Notes: a model not told the origin generated them from the sequence alone. DNA of 64,000 nt from Ruania alkalisoli (GCF_014960965.1 NZ_CP063169.1:4125581-4189580); one strand, 5' to 3'; counted from the stretch's first letter, positions 25,115-34,081 are shown. Numbers and translations: made by a program.

Positions 25115-25882
25115 TCAGAAGCCCTGCTGGCGCAACCACCCGATCAACCGGTCCTCCCGCTCACCCGCCGCGTCCGCCGTCCAGGTCCCCAGCTCCGCGG
25201 AGTCGACCAGCAGACCGTCCCGCAGGTAGACCACCCGGTCGGCTCGAGCCGCGCAGGACGGATCGTGAGTGACCATCACCAATGTCGACCCATCCCGATG
25301 CACCTGCGTGAGGGCGTCCATGACCTCGGCCGACATCCTGCTGTTGAGTGCACCTGTGGGCTCATCGGCGAACACGATCGCGGGTTCACTGGCCAGCGCC
25401 CGGCACAGGGATGCCCGTTGCAGCTGGCCACCCGATACCTGGGTGATGCCGTGGCCGGCGACATGCGCGATCCCGAACCGCTCCAGCAACGCTTCCACTC
25501 GTGCGATCGCGCCCGGTTTGTCCCTCGGTGCGGCCTTCAACGCCGGCAGCAGCACGTTGTCACGCAGTGTGAGGTTCCCGAGGAAGTGCGCCTGTTGGAA
25601 GACGAATCCCATCCGGGTCAGACGTAACCTACTCATCTCGCCGTCGGAGAGTCCGGTCAGCTCGCTGCCTTCCAGCAGCACCTGGCCGCCGCTGGGCCGG
25701 TCCATCCCACTGATGCTGTAGAGCAGGGTGGACTTCCCGGATCCGGAAGCGCCCATCACTGCGATGAACTCCCCCTCGCGGACCGTCAGGTCGATGCCGC
25801 GCAGCACCTCAGCCGGCGGGTCGGTGGAGACGTAGGTCTTGGTCACGGCGCGACATTCCAGTGTCGTCTGGCGATCGGTCAT
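25115..25882 (-). CDS. MacB/LolD-type ABC transporter ATP-binding protein
   Basis: The 255-residue ATPase has Walker A GASGSGKST (about residues 41-49), Q-loop FVFQQAHFL, signature QVSGGQLQR, Walker B IVFADEPTGALNS and H-loop MVTHD. The DEPTGALNS wording is typical of MacB/LolD-like systems. The start is put at 25882 because AGGAG precedes it; an ATG 15 bp earlier lacks one. It lies 27 bp after the large permease gene and powers it. Such pairs move lipoproteins, peptides or antibiotics, or work by mechanotransmission. Confidence 0.92.
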   Translation of the reverse strand: MTDRQTTLECRAVTKTYVSTDPPAEVLRGIDLTVREGEFIAVMGASGSGKSTLLYSISGMDRPSGGQVLLEGSELTGLSDGEMSRLRLTRMGFVFQQAHFLGNLTLRDNVLLPALKAAPRDKPGAIARVEALLERFGIAHVAGHGITQVSGGQLQRASLCRALASEPAIVFADEPTGALNSRMSAEVMDALTQVHRDGSTLVMVTHDPSCAARADRVVYLRDGLLVDSAELGTWTADAAGEREDRLIGWLRQQGF

Positions 25883-25909
25883 CACAGCTCCTGTCATTGG
25901 TCGGGAAGG

Positions 25910-28309
25910 TCAGCCGCGGAGCCAGTCGCTGGTGTTGGCCCGGCGCAGCGAGTGGCTGAGCAGGACGGCACCGACGTAGGCGGTTGCGAGCAGCAGCAGC
26001 GGATAGGCGAGGTAGGCGATCCACGGGTTGGGCAGGAGCGTCAGGCTGACCAGCCCGAACGGCAGTGTGGCGATCAACGACCCGACGAACCACTCTCCGG
26101 CCGTGGCCGCGAACACCGCGCCCAGGCCGATCCCGGCCGAGGCCGTCACCACGGTCTTGCCCTGCACCTGGCCTGCGAGCTCCCGTAGCGAGAACCCGAT
26201 CGCGGAGAGTGCTCCCATCACCGGCCGATCCCGGCTCAGCCGCCATCGCAGGAAGAGGCAGGTGATCAGCAGTGCCACCGCCACCCCGAAGATCAACGAC
26301 AGCACGGCCGCGCTGCGGAATGCGTCGGTCAGGGAGGACAGCAGCTGGTCGAGGTACTCCTGCATCGGCCACATCGTGGCGTCGGGGAACGTCGCGTTGT
26401 ACTCCGATGCGACGGCCTCCGGGTCCGTCTCGTCTGTGGTGTTGGCGAAGATCACGTAGCTGGCAGCGCCGGCGGTCACCCGCCCTGGCATCTTGGCGGT
26501 GTACCCGCCGCTGGTGATGTCCTGGTAGATCCCGCTCACGGTCAGGGTCAGCTCGTCGTCCTGGTTGCGCACTGTGAGCTCGTCGCCCGTCGCTACACCG
26601 AGCTTGTCCGCATTCAGCGCCGACAACGCGATCTCCTGCTCTCCTGGGGAGCGGCCGTCGAGGAACTCCGCGCTGCCGGCGCTGTGGTCCCCCACCGCGA
26701 TCCGCAGGGTCTCGGGACCGTCCACGCCCGTCGTCTCGTACAGCACGTTGGCATGGGCCTGCACGTCGGTGAGCCGGTGGTCCTCCGTCATGGCCGCCAG
26801 AATTTCGGCGCCCGCGGCGTCGACGTCGTCGGCGAACTGCACGTCTGCCCGCACGTCGGCCTCCGGCGATCCCATATGGGTGACGAAGCCAGGATCCTGG
26901 AATGTGTTCAGCAGGCTCATCGGTAACGTGATCAGCACGGTCGCCAGGAAGTACACCACGGGGATCAGCAGCCACTGCCGGCTCTCGGCGCGCAGGTCAG
27001 CCACCGCGAGCCGGCTGTTGAGGGTGCCGAAACGCCCGGCAACGCTGGTGCGATGCAGCCGCCGAGCTTGTCGCTTGGCCCGCCTGGCGGACTGGCGCTC
27101 ACCGAGGAGGCTGCCGTGCACCAGGGCGTTGACCACCTCCACCTTCTTCACCGACCGCAGCACCCTCCAGCAGGTGAGCAGCACGATCCCGGCGACGAGC
27201 CCCACGGCCGCGAGCAGCACGGGAGCGGACAGCGCTCCGAATCCGGCGGGTGCGAAGTTCACCTGGACACTGCGGGTGAGCAGGTGAGCAGCAGCGATGG
27301 CTGCGCCTGCACCGATCAGGCACCCGATCACCGTCATCGCGCCGTATCGCAGCAGGTAGAGCCGAGAGATCTCGTGGGATGGAAGGCCGATCGCCTTCAT
27401 CGTCCCGATCTCGCGGACCTCGTCCTCCAGGGTGCCGCGGATCACGAACCGCACGCTCAGCAGCGCGATCGCGATCAGGAGCAGGCTGACCAGCATCAAC
27501 GCCATCGCCGCGAGGCCATCGCTGAAGGCGTTGAACACCCGGGCCAGCGCGTAGGTGACGGTCGGCCCGTTCTTCGGCACTGCCGCGTCCGCGTCATAGG
27601 CGCGTTGCAGCTCGCCGACCAGCGCGAGGTCGGTCATCCGGTACTCCACGATGATCTCCGACGCACCCCCTCCGGCCTGCCGCAGCGCCGCGAAGTCGGG
27701 CTCCGAGATCAGGAACCGGATCGCCGGGGACAACGAGGAGGCCATCTGTCCGTCGCGGACGAAGCCCTGAACCACGTAGTGTTCCGTCCCCGCGTCGGTG
27801 CCGACGACGAGCTCGTCCCCCACCCGCAGCTCATACCGCTGCTGGTACCCGACCGGAACATAGATCTCCCCGGGCGCCGGCCGCGGGATCGCACCGGACT
27901 CCTCCACGAGGTGGTCGAACTCGGTGTTCTGGGTGACGAAGAGGTTGTCGATCAGGCTGTCCGCGAAGTCTCCTGACTCCCCGGTGGACGGTCGTTCCCA
28001 GCCGATCGCGGCGCCGTCGAAGCCGAGCATGTCCTCGATGAACCAGCTCTCGATGCCGGGTTGCCCGGCGGCGAACTCCTCGAGCGCCGTCAGGTCGTAT
28101 TGCCCCGAGTGCATCTGCAGGAAATGTGGGGGCTTTGCCTCGTCGAACAGCTGATCCACCGACCCGAGAGTCCGCTCCATCACCAGCGCGCCGGTGCCCA
28201 TCAGGAATGCACTGAGGGTCACCACCAGCAGCAGTGCGGTGGTGACAGTCTTGTTCGCGCGCAGGTCGTTGGCGACGTACCGCAGGTAGACCGACGATCG
28301 GATGTTCAC
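25910..28309 (-). CDS. FtsX-like ABC permease with two FtsX domains
   Basis: The 799-residue protein begins at a GTG, has a first membrane segment at about residues 18-40, a large extracytoplasmic part, three membrane spans near 260-380 (LMLVSLLLIAIALLSVRFVI; EIGTMKAIGLPSHEIS), another span near 440-465, a second extracytoplasmic part, and a final FtsX unit of three spans (about 680-790). The EIGTMKAIGL and GALSAIGFSL loops are the usual ATPase-coupling sites. It forms an exporter or mechanotransmission complex with the ATPase downstream. No two-component sensor is adjacent, so the substrate is not suggested. Confidence 0.9.
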   Translation of the reverse strand: MNIRSSVYLRYVANDLRANKTVTTALLLVVTLSAFLMGTGALVMERTLGSVDQLFDEAKPPHFLQMHSGQYDLTALEEFAAGQPGIESWFIEDMLGFDGAAIGWERPSTGESGDFADSLIDNLFVTQNTEFDHLVEESGAIPRPAPGEIYVPVGYQQRYELRVGDELVVGTDAGTEHYVVQGFVRDGQMASSLSPAIRFLISEPDFAALRQAGGGASEIIVEYRMTDLALVGELQRAYDADAAVPKNGPTVTYALARVFNAFSDGLAAMALMLVSLLLIAIALLSVRFVIRGTLEDEVREIGTMKAIGLPSHEISRLYLLRYGAMTVIGCLIGAGAAIAAAHLLTRSVQVNFAPAGFGALSAPVLLAAVGLVAGIVLLTCWRVLRSVKKVEVVNALVHGSLLGERQSARRAKRQARRLHRTSVAGRFGTLNSRLAVADLRAESRQWLLIPVVYFLATVLITLPMSLLNTFQDPGFVTHMGSPEADVRADVQFADDVDAAGAEILAAMTEDHRLTDVQAHANVLYETTGVDGPETLRIAVGDHSAGSAEFLDGRSPGEQEIALSALNADKLGVATGDELTVRNQDDELTLTVSGIYQDITSGGYTAKMPGRVTAGAASYVIFANTTDETDPEAVASEYNATFPDATMWPMQEYLDQLLSSLTDAFRSAAVLSLIFGVAVALLITCLFLRWRLSRDRPVMGALSAIGFSLRELAGQVQGKTVVTASAGIGLGAVFAATAGEWFVGSLIATLPFGLVSLTLLPNPWIAYLAYPLLLLATAYVGAVLLSHSLRRANTSDWLRG

Positions 28310-28461
28310 GGCAGCATTTTCCGTTCCTCGTCCTGAGGCGAGAGCCCGTCGCGCTCGCCACGCCTACGACGCTAGGAGGCCGGTGATGTCCGGGACCATC
28401 GGGGACAACCCGGGTTAGCGGCACCGAGACCCTGGCCTTCCTCAGGGTCGCCACCCTGACC

Positions 28462-28513
28462 ATCGGCACCGCACGTCGGCACCGCACATCGGCACCGCAC
28501 ATCGGCACCGCAC
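28462..28513. repeat. Four tandem copies of a 13-bp unit
   Basis: The unit ATCGGCACCGCAC is repeated four times head to tail (28462-28474, 28475-28487, 28488-28500, 28501-28513); only the second copy differs, by G for A at its first base. It lies in the 303-bp gap between the divergent FtsX permease and phosphatase genes, a region otherwise without a gene. The unit is not a multiple of three and no gene was seen across it. Copy number could vary by slippage. Confidence 0.85.
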
Positions 28514-28612
28514 ATGGGCATCGACCGGGGACCGCAGCGCGCCTCGAGTTGGCGTTGAGCCCGCCCGGCGAGCGGGATGGTGGCCAGAGCGACGCACCCG
28601 ATAATGGTCGGC

Positions 28613-29104
28613 ATGGGATATCGGATCAGCGTGGTGTGCACCGGCAACATCTGCCGCTCCCCGATGGGCGAAGCAATCCTGCGATCAGCATTCGAGGAGA
28701 TGGGCCTCGGCGACCAGGTCGACGTGGTCTCAGCCGGGACGGGCGCCTGGCACCTGGGCAACGACGCCGACCACCGCACGCACGCCGTCCTCACCCGCCA
28801 TGGCCACACCCTCAGCGGGCACACGGCCACCCAGTTCTCCGCCTCCGACTTTGCTGAGCTGGACCTCGTACTCGCCCTCGACCGCGGCCACGAACGGGCC
28901 CTGCGCCGGCTCGCCCCCGATGCCGGCGCCGCCGCGAAGATCCGCCTGCTGCGCAGCTTCGACTCCAGCGCCCCACCCGGTGCCGAGGTCGCCGACCCCT
29001 ACTACGGCGACCCAGAGGACTTCGAGACCGTCTATACGCAGGTGAGCTCCGCCGTCGACGGGCTCGTGGCGCACGTGCGGGACGCGCTCGAGGCACCGGT
29101 CTGA
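28613..29104 (+). CDS. Low-molecular-weight protein-tyrosine-phosphatase
   Basis: The 163-residue protein has the P-loop C-x5-R as CTGNICR (Cys9-Arg15) followed by SPMGE, and the general-acid Asp in VADPYYGD near residue 130. Two earlier in-frame ATG codons exist (28577, 28604) but have no ribosome site; GATAAT at 28600-28605 could be a -10 box for a leaderless start at 28613. Its stop overlaps the start of a fructosamine-kinase gene. In bacteria, low-molecular-weight phosphatases beside such kinases have been linked to repair of glycated (ribulosamine) proteins, so the usual tyrosine-phosphatase label may not be the real function here. Confidence 0.88.
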   Translation: MGYRISVVCTGNICRSPMGEAILRSAFEEMGLGDQVDVVSAGTGAWHLGNDADHRTHAVLTRHGHTLSGHTATQFSASDFAELDLVLALDRGHERALRRLAPDAGAAAKIRLLRSFDSSAPPGAEVADPYYGDPEDFETVYTQVSSAVDGLVAHVRDALEAPV

Positions 29105-29865
29105 TGGAGAGCTGGACCAAGACCGACTTCCCGCACCCGGATGCCGCCCTCGCCGAGGCCGAGGGGTTGCGCTGGCTCGCAGCCGCCGACGGCGGAGCCC
29201 GGGTTGCGCAGGTGCGTCACGCCGGGCCCGGGGTACTGGAGCTGGAGCGGGTACGCGACGGCAGCCGGTCGGCCGAGCACGCCCGTACGTTCGGAGCGGC
29301 ACTCGCCCGCACGCATGCCGCGGGCGCCCCGTCATTCGGGTTCGTCCCCGGCCAGGCCACGGGATTCATGGCGGGTGCGCCCATGCCCGGCAGCGACGCT
29401 GCGACGTGGGGCGAGTTCTACGCCAGCGCACGGGTGATGCCGTTCCTGCGGCGGGCCGAGGCGAGCGGAGCGTTCGGGGCGCGGGATGTGGAGGTGATCT
29501 GCGCCGTCGTGGAGCGGTTGGCGGCCGGGGAGCTGGACCATCCGCAGCCGGCACTCGTGGGTGAGGTAGCGCGGTTGCACGGCGACCTGTGGAGCGGGAA
29601 CGTGCTGTGGTCACCCACCGGGGTGGTGCTCATCGACGCCACGGCGCACGGCGGGCACGCCGAGACCGACCTGGCCATGCTCGACCTGTTCGGAGCGCCG
29701 CATCTGGCGGAGATCCTCGCCGGCTACCAGGAGGTTTCCCCGCTCGCCGACGGGTGGCAGGACCGGGTGGCGCTGCACCAGCTCAACCCGCTGCTGGTGC
29801 ATACCGTGCTGTTCGGGGGCGGATACGCCCAGGCGGCGGTGGCTGCGGCCTCGCGGTACCGCTAG
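29104..29865 (+). CDS. Fructosamine-3-kinase family protein (protein deglycation kinase)
   Basis: The 253-residue protein is an aminoglycoside-phosphotransferase-fold kinase with catalytic loop LHGDLWSGNVLW (about residues 158-169) and Mg-binding VLIDATAHGGHAETDLAML (about 175-193), both diagnostic of the fructosamine kinase family. It phosphorylates sugar-amine adducts on proteins so that they decompose and release the lysine. The start shares one base with the phosphatase stop (TGATG). Bacterial members studied act best on ribulosamines and erythrulosamines. The pairing with a phosphatase suggests a two-enzyme repair path for adducts of sugar 5-phosphates. Confidence 0.88.
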   Translation: MESWTKTDFPHPDAALAEAEGLRWLAAADGGARVAQVRHAGPGVLELERVRDGSRSAEHARTFGAALARTHAAGAPSFGFVPGQATGFMAGAPMPGSDAATWGEFYASARVMPFLRRAEASGAFGARDVEVICAVVERLAAGELDHPQPALVGEVARLHGDLWSGNVLWSPTGVVLIDATAHGGHAETDLAMLDLFGAPHLAEILAGYQEVSPLADGWQDRVALHQLNPLLVHTVLFGGGYAQAAVAAASRYR

Positions 29866-29974
29866 GTGCCACGGCTCGTCGATACCGACGGGCGTGGCAG
29901 TCCGGCATCAAGCGTCTCGACAGTTCGACAGCGGGCGGCTTGCAGACGACGCTCGGGCATGCCACGCTTCTCTT

Positions 29975-30007
29975 TGAAGCGCTTCATTATGAGATTGAAT
30001 CGCTTCA
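29975..30007 (+). promoter_or_regulatory. Double LacI/CRE-type operator upstream of the GH3 gene
   Basis: TGAAGCGCTTCA (29975-29986) is a perfect 12-bp palindrome with the central CG typical of LacI-family operators. TGAATCGCTTCA (29996-30007) is a near copy with 10 of 12 symmetric bases. Their centres are 21 bp apart, two helical turns, so two dimers would bind the same face. The GH3 start lies 30 bp downstream. Confidence 0.6.
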
Positions 30008-30037
30008 TTCCCTGTTGATCAGTGTCAAGGAGGACAT

Positions 30038-32299
30038 ATGCTCACCGACGCCCCTCACCGGCACCTCGACCAGAGGTCCGAACCGCGACGGCGACGACGC
30101 CGCGCTCTCGTCCCGCTCACGATGGCCGCGGCACTCGCCCTCACCCCGCTGGCCGCACAGGCGCAGCCCCCGGCCGCCACACCCGCCGCAGACGCGTCAT
30201 TCCCAGCCGAGTGCCCCTGGATGGACACCACTCTTTCTGCGGAGGAACGCGCGCAGGTCCTGCTCGACCACTCCAGCCTCGAGCAGACGATGCGCTGGAT
30301 CGTCGAGCAGCCCGCCGCCGCTCCTGACCGGACCACCTGGCCCGGTGATGTGGTCTATCCCGAGCAGCTGCCGTGCACGCCGGACATCATGTTCGCCAAC
30401 GGCGCCCAGGGACTCGACGCACCCGGTGCCACCGCCCTACCCGTCGCGATCGCCGAGGCGGCGGCGTTCTCCCCCGCGCTGAGCCAGGCCAAGGGTGCCC
30501 TCGTCGCCGACGAGACGTTCCGCTCCGGTCGCAACGTCCTCCTCGGCCCCGGCGTCGCGGGCGGGCGCACACCCCTGTCCGGACGCACATCGGAGTACTA
30601 CGGCGAGGATCCTGTCCTCTCCGGCGTGCTCGCAGCGGCGAACATCCACGGACTGGAGGACAGTAACCCCGAGCGTCCGGTGGTCGCCAATCTCAAGCAC
30701 TACGTCGCCAACGAACAGGAGCTCGACCGCGAGTCCAGCTCGAGCAACATGGACGAGCGCACGATGCAGCAGATCTACGGGCTCGGGTTCGAGATCGCCA
30801 CGCGCGAGGGCGACCCCGGCTCGATCATGTGCTCCTACAACCAGATCAACGGCGTCTACGCGTGCGAGAACGACATCCTGACCGACATCGTCAAGGAGGC
30901 CTGGGACTACGAGGGCTTCATCATGTCCGACTTCGGTTCGGTGCACTCCACGGCACCGTCCCTGAACGCTGGCCTCGATATGGAGCTCAATCGCCCGATC
31001 TGGTTCACCCCCGATCGCCTGCACGCCGCACTCGACGCCGGTGAGATCACCGAGGATCAGATCGAAGCCGCCGCATTCCGCGTGGTGACGGTCTTCATCG
31101 AGGCCGGCCTGTTCGACCACCCACTCCCGGAGAACCCCTCGACCGATCTGGTCACCGAGGACAGCCGCGCACTCGCCCGCGAGATGGCCGAACAGGGGTC
31201 GGTGCTGCTGACCAACGACGGCACGCTCCCCCTCGCGGACACCGCGCTCGACGTCGCGGTGATCGGCCCGACCGCCTCGAACACCCCCACGGACGGCGTC
31301 AGCGCCCGGTCGGTCTGCTCGTCCTGGATGCCCTTCGGCGGCGGCCGCCCGTCGGTCCCCTGTGACGAGCCGGTCGCACCCCTGGACGCCATCACCGAGC
31401 GTGTCCAGGCCGCCGGCGGCACGGTGACCTTCGACGCCGGCACCGACCATGAGCAGGCAGCTCAGGTCGCGGCCGCCGCGGATGTGGCGATCGTGTTCGG
31501 GTACTACCAGATGGGAGAGTTCAGCGACCTGACCGATCTGCGCCTCGACAACGACGGAGACGCCCTGATCGAGGCGGTCGCAGACGCGGCGGCGAGCACC
31601 GTCGTGGTGACCCAGACCGGTAGTGCAGTCGAGATGCCATGGGTCGACGATGTCGACGCCGTGCTCCACGTCTGGTACGCCGGGCTGGAGATGGGCAATG
31701 CGATCACTCACCTGCTCTGGGGTGACGTCAACCCATCCGGCAACCTCCCGATGACCTTCCCGGTCTCTCTCGACGACGTCCCGACCAGCGCCCCGGAGCA
31801 GTACCCCGGCGTGGTGGACACCGATGGCATCCGGCAGGTGGAGTACTCCGAGGGCCTGCAGGTCGGTTACCGCTGGTACCAGGCGCAGGGCATCGACCCC
31901 CTGTTCGCCTTCGGGCACGGGCTCTCCTACACGACCTTCGACTACTCCCACATCCGGGTCACGCCCCGGCAGGTGCAGTCCGGGCACGAGGTGCGCGTGC
32001 ACTTCCGCCTCACCAACACCGGTGATGTCGCGGGCGAGGAGGTCGCCCAGGTCTACCTGACGCTGCCGGACGAGGCCGGTGAGCCATTCCAGCGCCTGGT
32101 CGCCTTCGAGCGGGTGCACCTCGAACCCGGTGAGCACGAGAACGTGGTCATCGAGCTCACCCGGGATGACCTCGAGTCCCGGCACCTGCTGCAGTATTTC
32201 GACGGCGGAGCCTGGGTCACCCCTGCGGGCGAGTTCGGCGTGCACGTCGGATCTGCCTCTGACGCCCTCGCCCCGCCGGTGAGCTTCACCGTGCGCTGA
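30038..32299 (+). CDS. Secreted glycoside hydrolase family 3 (beta-glucosidase-like)
   Basis: The 753-residue protein has an Arg-rich n-region and hydrophobic core ending LAAQAQ (cleavage near residue 42), so it is exported. Domains in order are the GH3 TIM barrel (KHYVANEQELDRESSSSNMD; SIMCSYNQING), nucleophile Asp298 in FIMSDFGSVHS, the alpha/beta sandwich (VLLTNDGTLPL; VIFGYYQMGEF; LHVWYAGLEMGNAITHLLWG) and a C-terminal fibronectin-III-like domain (GHGLSYTTFDYS onward). AAGGAGG precedes the ATG. It is probably a beta-glucosidase or beta-xylosidase that cuts oligosaccharides outside the cell. The double LacI-type operator indicates sugar induction; no regulator gene lies next to it, so a distant LacI protein is probably responsible. 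Confidence 0.92.
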   Translation: MLTDAPHRHLDQRSEPRRRRRRALVPLTMAAALALTPLAAQAQPPAATPAADASFPAECPWMDTTLSAEERAQVLLDHSSLEQTMRWIVEQPAAAPDRTTWPGDVVYPEQLPCTPDIMFANGAQGLDAPGATALPVAIAEAAAFSPALSQAKGALVADETFRSGRNVLLGPGVAGGRTPLSGRTSEYYGEDPVLSGVLAAANIHGLEDSNPERPVVANLKHYVANEQELDRESSSSNMDERTMQQIYGLGFEIATREGDPGSIMCSYNQINGVYACENDILTDIVKEAWDYEGFIMSDFGSVHSTAPSLNAGLDMELNRPIWFTPDRLHAALDAGEITEDQIEAAAFRVVTVFIEAGLFDHPLPENPSTDLVTEDSRALAREMAEQGSVLLTNDGTLPLADTALDVAVIGPTASNTPTDGVSARSVCSSWMPFGGGRPSVPCDEPVAPLDAITERVQAAGGTVTFDAGTDHEQAAQVAAAADVAIVFGYYQMGEFSDLTDLRLDNDGDALIEAVADAAASTVVVTQTGSAVEMPWVDDVDAVLHVWYAGLEMGNAITHLLWGDVNPSGNLPMTFPVSLDDVPTSAPEQYPGVVDTDGIRQVEYSEGLQVGYRWYQAQGIDPLFAFGHGLSYTTFDYSHIRVTPRQVQSGHEVRVHFRLTNTGDVAGEEVAQVYLTLPDEAGEPFQRLVAFERVHLEPGEHENVVIELTRDDLESRHLLQYFDGGAWVTPAGEFGVHVGSASDALAPPVSFTVR

Positions 32300-32311
32300 C
32301 CGGGTCGACAC

Positions 32312-32360
32312 CCCGGAATCGCTCGTCGATCTGGCCGCCAGATCGACGAGCGATTTCGGG
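32312..32360. repeat. Near-perfect 49-nt palindrome, dispersed repeat upstream of purB
   Basis: Arms 32312-32335 and 32337-32360 pair at 23 of 24 positions around a single base. The arm contains AATCGCTCGTCGATCTGGC, which recurs several times just after purB (33851-33976). Between the GH3 gene and purB it could act as a bidirectional terminator, but its copy number points to a REP-like mobile or nucleoid element. Confidence 0.7.
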
Positions 32361-32405
32361 TGGGCACGGGTTCGCCCGCCGCACGAGTTCTGGGATGATG
32401 GCGGC

Positions 32406-33833
32406 ATGGAGCGCGTTCTGTTCGCCGAGCTGCCCGATATCGCCCTCGGCCCGTTGGACGGCCGCTACCGACGGGTGGTGGCCCCGCTGGCGGACCACCT
32501 GTCCGAGGCGGCTCTCAACCGGGCCCGGCTGCAGGTGGAGGTGGAGTGGCTCATCCACCTGACCACCCACCGAGTCCTCCCGGGAGCCCCGGACCTGAGC
32601 GAGGCCGAGATCGCCTACCTGCGTGACGTCGTCGCCACCTTCGGCGCCGAGGAGATCGCCGAGCTGGCCGAGATCGAGGCCGAGACCCTGCACGATGTGA
32701 AGGCGATCGAGTACTTCCTCAAGCGCCGGCTCGCCGCCGCCCCGCAGACGCTCGGCGAGGACACGGTGCTGCCCCGCGTCAGCGAGATCGTGCACATCTT
32801 CTGCACCAGCGAGGACATCAACAACCTGTCCTACGCGCTCACCGTGCGCGACGCCGTCCAGCAGGTGTGGCTGCCTGCCGCCCGCACCGTGGCCGACGCC
32901 GTGGCGGATCTGGCACGCGAACACGCCGGGGTCCCGATGCTGGCCCGCACGCACGGGCAATCCGCCACCCCCGTGACCCTCGGCAAGGAGCTGGCGGTAC
33001 TCGCGCACCGCCTGCGCCGGCAGATCAGGCGGATCGAAGCAGGTGAGTACCTCGGCAAGATCAACGGCGCCACCGGCACCTACGGTGCGCACTCGGTCTC
33101 GGTCCCGGGCGCGGACTGGCAAGAGGTCTCCCGCACGTTTGTCGAAGGTCTGCGGCTCAGTTGGAATCCGCTCACCACCCAGATCGAGAGCCACGACTGG
33201 CAGGCGGAGATCTACGCCGATGTGGCGCGCTTCAACCGCATCCTGCACAACCTCGCCACCGATGTGTGGACCTACATCTCCCTGGGGTACTTCCGCCAGC
33301 GGCTCTCCGCGCAGGGATCCACAGGCTCCTCGACCATGCCGCACAAGGTGAACCCGATCCGGTTCGAGAACGCCGAGGCGAACCTGGAGATCTCCTGCTC
33401 ACTGCTGGACACGCTCTCGGCCACGCTGGTGACCTCCCGGTTGCAGCGCGACCTCACCGACTCCACCACGCAGCGCAACATCGGCGTCGCGTTTGGGCAC
33501 TCCCTGCTCGCCCTCGACAACGTACGCCGCGGCCTGGCCGGCCTGGATGTGGACGCCGCCACGATGGCTGCGGACCTGGACGCCAACTGGGAGGTGCTCG
33601 GGGAGGCCGTGCAGTCGGCGATGCGTGCGGCGGGGATCGCCGGTGCCGACGGGATGGCCGACCCCTACGAGCGCCTCAAGGAGCTCACACGTGGTCGCCG
33701 CGTGGACGGACCCGCCATGCGGGAGTTCATCTCCGGTCTGGGCCTACCGACCGAGGTCGAAGATCGGCTGCTGGCACTGGGCCCGGCCGACTACGTGGGA
33801 CTGGCACCCCAGCTCGTCGCCCACCTGGACTGA
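32406..33833 (+). CDS. purB: Adenylosuccinate lyase
   Basis: The 475-residue enzyme belongs to the fumarase/aspartase superfamily and removes fumarate in two steps of purine synthesis (from SAICAR and from adenylosuccinate). Signatures seen are FCTSEDINNLSYAL (about residues 137-150), LARTHGQSATPVTLGKEL with the general-acid His, and the superfamily loop GSSTMPHKVNPIRFENAE (about 303-320) with the catalytic Ser. The start ALPDIALGPLDGRY-type opening is that of the E. coli-type PurB. It stands alone as a housekeeping gene in this sugar-catabolic region, with palindromic repeats on both sides. Confidence 0.95.
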   Translation: MERVLFAELPDIALGPLDGRYRRVVAPLADHLSEAALNRARLQVEVEWLIHLTTHRVLPGAPDLSEAEIAYLRDVVATFGAEEIAELAEIEAETLHDVKAIEYFLKRRLAAAPQTLGEDTVLPRVSEIVHIFCTSEDINNLSYALTVRDAVQQVWLPAARTVADAVADLAREHAGVPMLARTHGQSATPVTLGKELAVLAHRLRRQIRRIEAGEYLGKINGATGTYGAHSVSVPGADWQEVSRTFVEGLRLSWNPLTTQIESHDWQAEIYADVARFNRILHNLATDVWTYISLGYFRQRLSAQGSTGSSTMPHKVNPIRFENAEANLEISCSLLDTLSATLVTSRLQRDLTDSTTQRNIGVAFGHSLLALDNVRRGLAGLDVDAATMAADLDANWEVLGEAVQSAMRAAGIAGADGMADPYERLKELTRGRRVDGPAMREFISGLGLPTEVEDRLLALGPADYVGLAPQLVAHLD

Positions 33834-33850
33834 CGGGGCGCCCACCCACC

Positions 33851-33976
33851 CGGAAATCGCTCGTCGATCTGGCTACCGCCGGGCGGTCGGAGACCGCCAG
33901 ATCGACGAGCGATTTCCGTGAGCGGAAGCCATATCGACGTCGGATTCCTGGGTGGGAGCCAGATCGACGAGCGATT
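33851..33976. repeat. Cluster of palindromic repeat units downstream of purB
   Basis: A perfect 23-bp inverted repeat (33851-33873 with 33896-33918) encloses a smaller perfect hairpin (ACCGCC-G-GGCGGT). A further full unit, GCCAGATCGACGAGCGATT, lies at 33958-33976, and a degenerate one at about 33928-33946. These match the palindrome at 32312-32360. No coding sequence is seen in 33834-34010. Confidence 0.75.
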
Positions 33977-34010
33977 CTAAGTCGGCCCGGCGCGCGTCGC
34001 TGAGGACGAC

Positions 34011-34055
34011 GACGAGCGGGTGCGCCGGCAGGAGGAACCGGCGCACCCGCTCGTC
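34011..34055 (-). terminator. Very strong hairpin ending the minus-strand importer operon
   Basis: Two perfectly complementary 18-base arms (34011-34028 and 34038-34055) enclose a 9-base loop, 27 bp past the stop codon of the solute-binding protein gene (34082). There is no clear U tract, as is usual in high-G+C hosts. It may also block read-through from purB. Confidence 0.7.
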
Positions 34056-34081
34056 TGGCGGTGCTGGGCGTCAGCGACTGG

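Noticed and set aside
28462-28513. Tandem repeats as a CRISPR array
   Set aside because: The 13-bp units are directly joined with no spacers, and no cas gene is present.
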